Positions 61,081 through 64,000 of a stretch of 64,000 nt of DNA are shown one piece after another. The stretch comes from Sipunculus nudus (Eukaryota; Annelida; Sipuncula; Golfingiida; Sipunculidae). Both the position numbers and the translations under genes were made by a program. The stretch covers positions 30,067,956 to 30,131,955 of the forward strand of contig CM049318.1 of assembly GCA_026874595.1 (NCBI GenBank), in the 5' to 3' direction. Position 1 is the stretch's first letter. Each line of letters starts with the position of its first letter. The notes under the pieces were generated by a model, which was given only the letters and a program-made list of their open reading frames with translations, ran no database searches and was not told where the DNA came from.

Positions 61081-61700
61081 GGTCCCTTCACCTGTCTATA
61101 TCATCCCATCACATACGTTTACCGGTGTTCCTTTTTATTCCTCTACATCATACCATCATACACCTTTCCCTACGTCCCTCCATCCCATTACATTATACCA
61201 TCATATACCTTTTACTTTATTCCTCCTTCCCTCTACATCATACTCCTTCATACACAGTGTCTCTCCGTTCATTTACGTCATAGCATTATATACCTTTCCC
61301 TGTGTCCCTTTTTCCCTCTAAATCACGTCATCATGAATTTATTCCTATATCCCTCCATCCCTTTTCATTATACATGTACTATTATATACCTTACCCTTGG
61401 TCCCTCCACAAGTCTATATCATCCAATCATATACTTTCACCTGTGTTCCTTTTTCCTCTACATCATACCATTATAGAACTTTCCCTGCGTCCCTCCAACC
61501 CATTACATCATACCATCATATATATTTCCCTCTGTCTCCGTTCCCTCAACGTCATACCATAATATACCTTTCCATATGTCCCTTCTTCCCTCTACATCTT
61601 ACATCATAGTTTTATCGTTGTTACTAACATACCGTACATCCCTTTACATCATATTTCCCGCCATCAGGAAACTTTTACCCTGCGTCCGTCCCTCCCATTT
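61080..61700 (+). repeat. Tandem array block F, diverged 45-bp right edge
   Basis: Units return to about 45 bp with 'ctacatcataccatcata' and 'cctttccctgtgtccc', as in the left edge at 46.3 kb. The array fades out by about 61700. Confidence 0.85.
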
Positions 61701-62402
61701 TTGCTCACTATCCGTTGTGTCCCTGTCAATTTCTAACACAAACCATCACAAAGCAGCCTCTCACACTTCCGGGCACAAATTCTAAGAATTTATGAATAGC
61801 TCCTTAACTTTCTGAATACATGATCGTATACTACCATCGTACACTCCACACTTCGCAGTCAGATACTTTCTTCCCTATCTGCCTCCATCAGTATGTATCT
61901 CTGTCTCTCTGTCTCTCTCTCTCTCTCTCTCTCAACATCAGATAATTTATATTGTGTTCGCTTCTCCCATCTTAACAAAATCAGTACCGTTAACGTGTAA
62001 AACCAAATAATCGGAGAAACTACGATCACATGCCGAAGTGGTTTGCCGCGAAACTTTAGTATTTAGCCAATATAAACTGATAAAGTTGAGGTATTACAAA
62101 CTATCGGCAAGAGTTTTTGTGTCTTTAACTCATTCATTCTCTCATATCTGATCATGTTTGACCCTATTAGATCATGCTTGATCCATTTTGCTCCGATACG
62201 TCTTTGTCTAGAATAAAAGCAAGAATTGCTTGTACAAATGAGTGGGTTGAGTCAGGAGATGACAGAGGTATGAAATCACCGAGTGTTATTAAGTGCTATC
62301 TGAATCAATATTCTTTGAAAGGCATCCAAGCCTATGCACGTTTCCCTGTTTAAATGTTTCTTTACACATAAAATCGTTAAAAGGAAGCTCCGCAGAGGTA
62401 TT

Positions 62403-62455
<53 letters not shown>

Positions 62456-62580
62456 TTACGTCTTTTTTTCCGGTTGGGAATATACATTCGAAAATACATT
62501 TAGCGTGGCAGGACTTGCTATCAGATACGCCGCGCAGTGTTCATTACGTTTCCCCTATGTCCGTCAACATATTCAATTAC
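61700..62580. other. Noncoding stretch with (CT)n and (TA)n
   Basis: A (CT)n tract lies at about 61900-61933, and a (CA)n/(TA)n tract at about 62402-62450. No gene seen. Confidence 0.6.
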
Positions 62581-63024
62581 ATAGTCTTTTCGTTATTTTG
62601 AAAGAATCATATATTTACTAAAGCGATTTCTAACATCTCTCATAATTTCTCAATTTTCTTGGTTAGGTTGACATTCATCGCGATGGCAAAGGTAATAAAG
62701 ACGATTGAATTAAAGTTGTATACAACGTCTCTTATGATTAGCTCGTGCAACCCGTATCGATCATGAGGCGTATGTTATATCACTGGGGATTCGCTCATGC
62801 CAGGGCTGTTTGGGATATTATCATTCAAACTGCAAACATTTCATATAAGGAGCTAACAAATGAAGAACTCAAAGAGATTACGAGTTCTTCATTTTGAGCA
62901 ATCAATGAATAACAATGTCAATAACCAAGCAGGTGCATAATAAACATTTTCATTGTCTATAATCTTAAGCAACTTCCAGTCCCAGTTTCGGGAGGCCATG
63001 ACCGACCATGTGTGAAACACACAC

Positions 63025-63099
<75 letters not shown>

Positions 63100-64000
63100 A
63101 ATAACAGATGAATAACAGATGAAAACACTTTTACCTTCAGTGACAGCTATGATCAGCAGAAAACCAACAGAGAACAGCCATTTCACAAACATCTTGTAGC
63201 AGTAGACGATATATCTTTCACGAACACAAACAAAGATTTTCTGTAGGGTCCAGTAACTAAATAGAATATTTAATTCCGCATCAGCACATGAGAATGCGTA
63301 CACTGAACAGGTTTTTCCTTGATGTTCAAAATTTACTTCCTGGTGTATCGATTATTCGGTACACGACGTTCACTTCAAGTAAGGTTAACAAGGTCCACCT
63401 CGGCACCATGATGCTGCTGTAGTTAATTATTTTGTGACAGGTCTTCACATCAATATCAACATACACATGCAATTCCTGTTTAAGAGGAAAGTGTTTAATC
63501 TGATAGCGCTTCAGTGCGCACGTCGCTAGTTGCAAAACATCCCTCGCTGTGTATGTATGTGTGTTTATATACAGATTACATATAATACTCTATGATTTTG
63601 CATGTTCTCCATTCACGACCTAATACTCAGTTATAAAGCTCGGGCTGGTAACATTTTGTCATCCCACAGTGATCATTGAAGGGTCTTGGCTTGATTTTGA
63701 AGGGGCCTATTCGGATATTGGAAATCTATAAAGTAAAGATAATTCTTCAGACCTTTAGTAAAAGAAGGGCCAAAAAAGCGTCGATCCAACGGGGCACAAG
63801 CTTCCTTTTTTGTTCATACCCAAATGTTTAAAACATGTGGGGGCCAACAAATGGCCGCCAGTCTTTACCCCAAAATTCCCCCAAAAAAGGAAATTTTCGG
63901 CCAAATAAGATTAAAGTCACAAACCAGACTGACAATAGATTCTTCATTCAACCTCATAACCAACAACTAGCTTTACATGTTTTTGTTCGGTTTTTCAGGA
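62580..64000 (-). repeat. 5' region and intron copy 3 of the duplicated gene family
   Basis: Paralogue of 36195-38265 and 32340-33270, running off the window's right end. A (TA)n tract (about 63030-63098) lies in the intron beside the donor. The upstream region shares 'acttcctggtgtat', 'tgcatgttctcc' and 'gcgtcgatccaa' with the other copies. Confidence 0.75.
63135..63192 (-). CDS. Signal-peptide exon, copy 3 (partial gene)
   Basis: ATG at 63192-63190 opens MFVKWLFSVGFLLIIAVTE, a compact and convincing secretion signal: a Lys, then an unbroken hydrophobic core, then a small polar end. The exon ends in phase 1 at GAAG|GTAAAA. The next exon would lie leftward, across or beyond the 51-bp array, and is not visible. 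Phase and position fit a secreted lectin gene such as the one whose domain exon lies at 824-1039, but this link is inference. Confidence 0.5.

Overview
This window looks like nuclear DNA of a repeat-rich invertebrate, most probably a mollusc and perhaps a bivalve. That is an inference from its repeat content: GACG/GACA tails, long (TA)n tracts, Mutator-like and Ty3-type elements, an L1-like LINE and an F-type lectin exon. No bacterial operon, ribosome binding site, rRNA gene or intact tRNA gene is visible. Host coding sequence is sparse. I can support one F-type lectin (fucolectin-like) exon near 1 kb, three related signal-peptide exons near 32.4, 37.3 and 63.2 kb, all on the minus strand, and one candidate orphan exon near 25.8 kb.

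Layout. 0.8-1.0 kb: lectin exon. 2.8-4.7 kb: composite tandem repeats. 6.7-7.0 kb: tRNA-derived SINE. 7.0-10.8 kb: decayed Ty3/gypsy element that lacks RNase H and carries Lys at the integrase catalytic Glu position. 12.4-12.7 kb: MITE. 12.8-18.6 kb: Mutator-like transposase gene in exons, with a pogo-like element in its intron and a 1.71-kb foldback element inserted nine codons before its stop. 21.3-25.4 kb: LTR copies, an L1-like LINE and a Ty3 RT remnant. 26.4-32.3 kb: minisatellite and dispersed repeats. 34.1-36.0 kb: gag-protease remnant with LTR on the minus strand. 39.3-40.6 kb: second foldback element, whose empty site survives in a paralogous copy at 44.83 kb.

41.1-61.7 kb: about 20 kb of one tandem-repeat family. 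The edges are diverged 45-bp units and the core is about 280 copies of a 51-bp unit arranged in higher-order blocks. Because 51 is divisible by 3 and the plus strand of the unit has no stop trinucleotide, reading frames of up to about 2,000 codons appear. These are not genes. A 420-bp TRIM-like LTR element with a tRNA-like Pol III promoter inside its LTR ends the first array block at 43.86-44.28 kb.

The genes do not form a pathway. The coherent stories are two foldback insertions with clean target-site duplications, growth of the satellite by block duplication, and a duplicated minus-strand family of secreted-protein 5' ends. The exon phase of that family fits the lectin exon.
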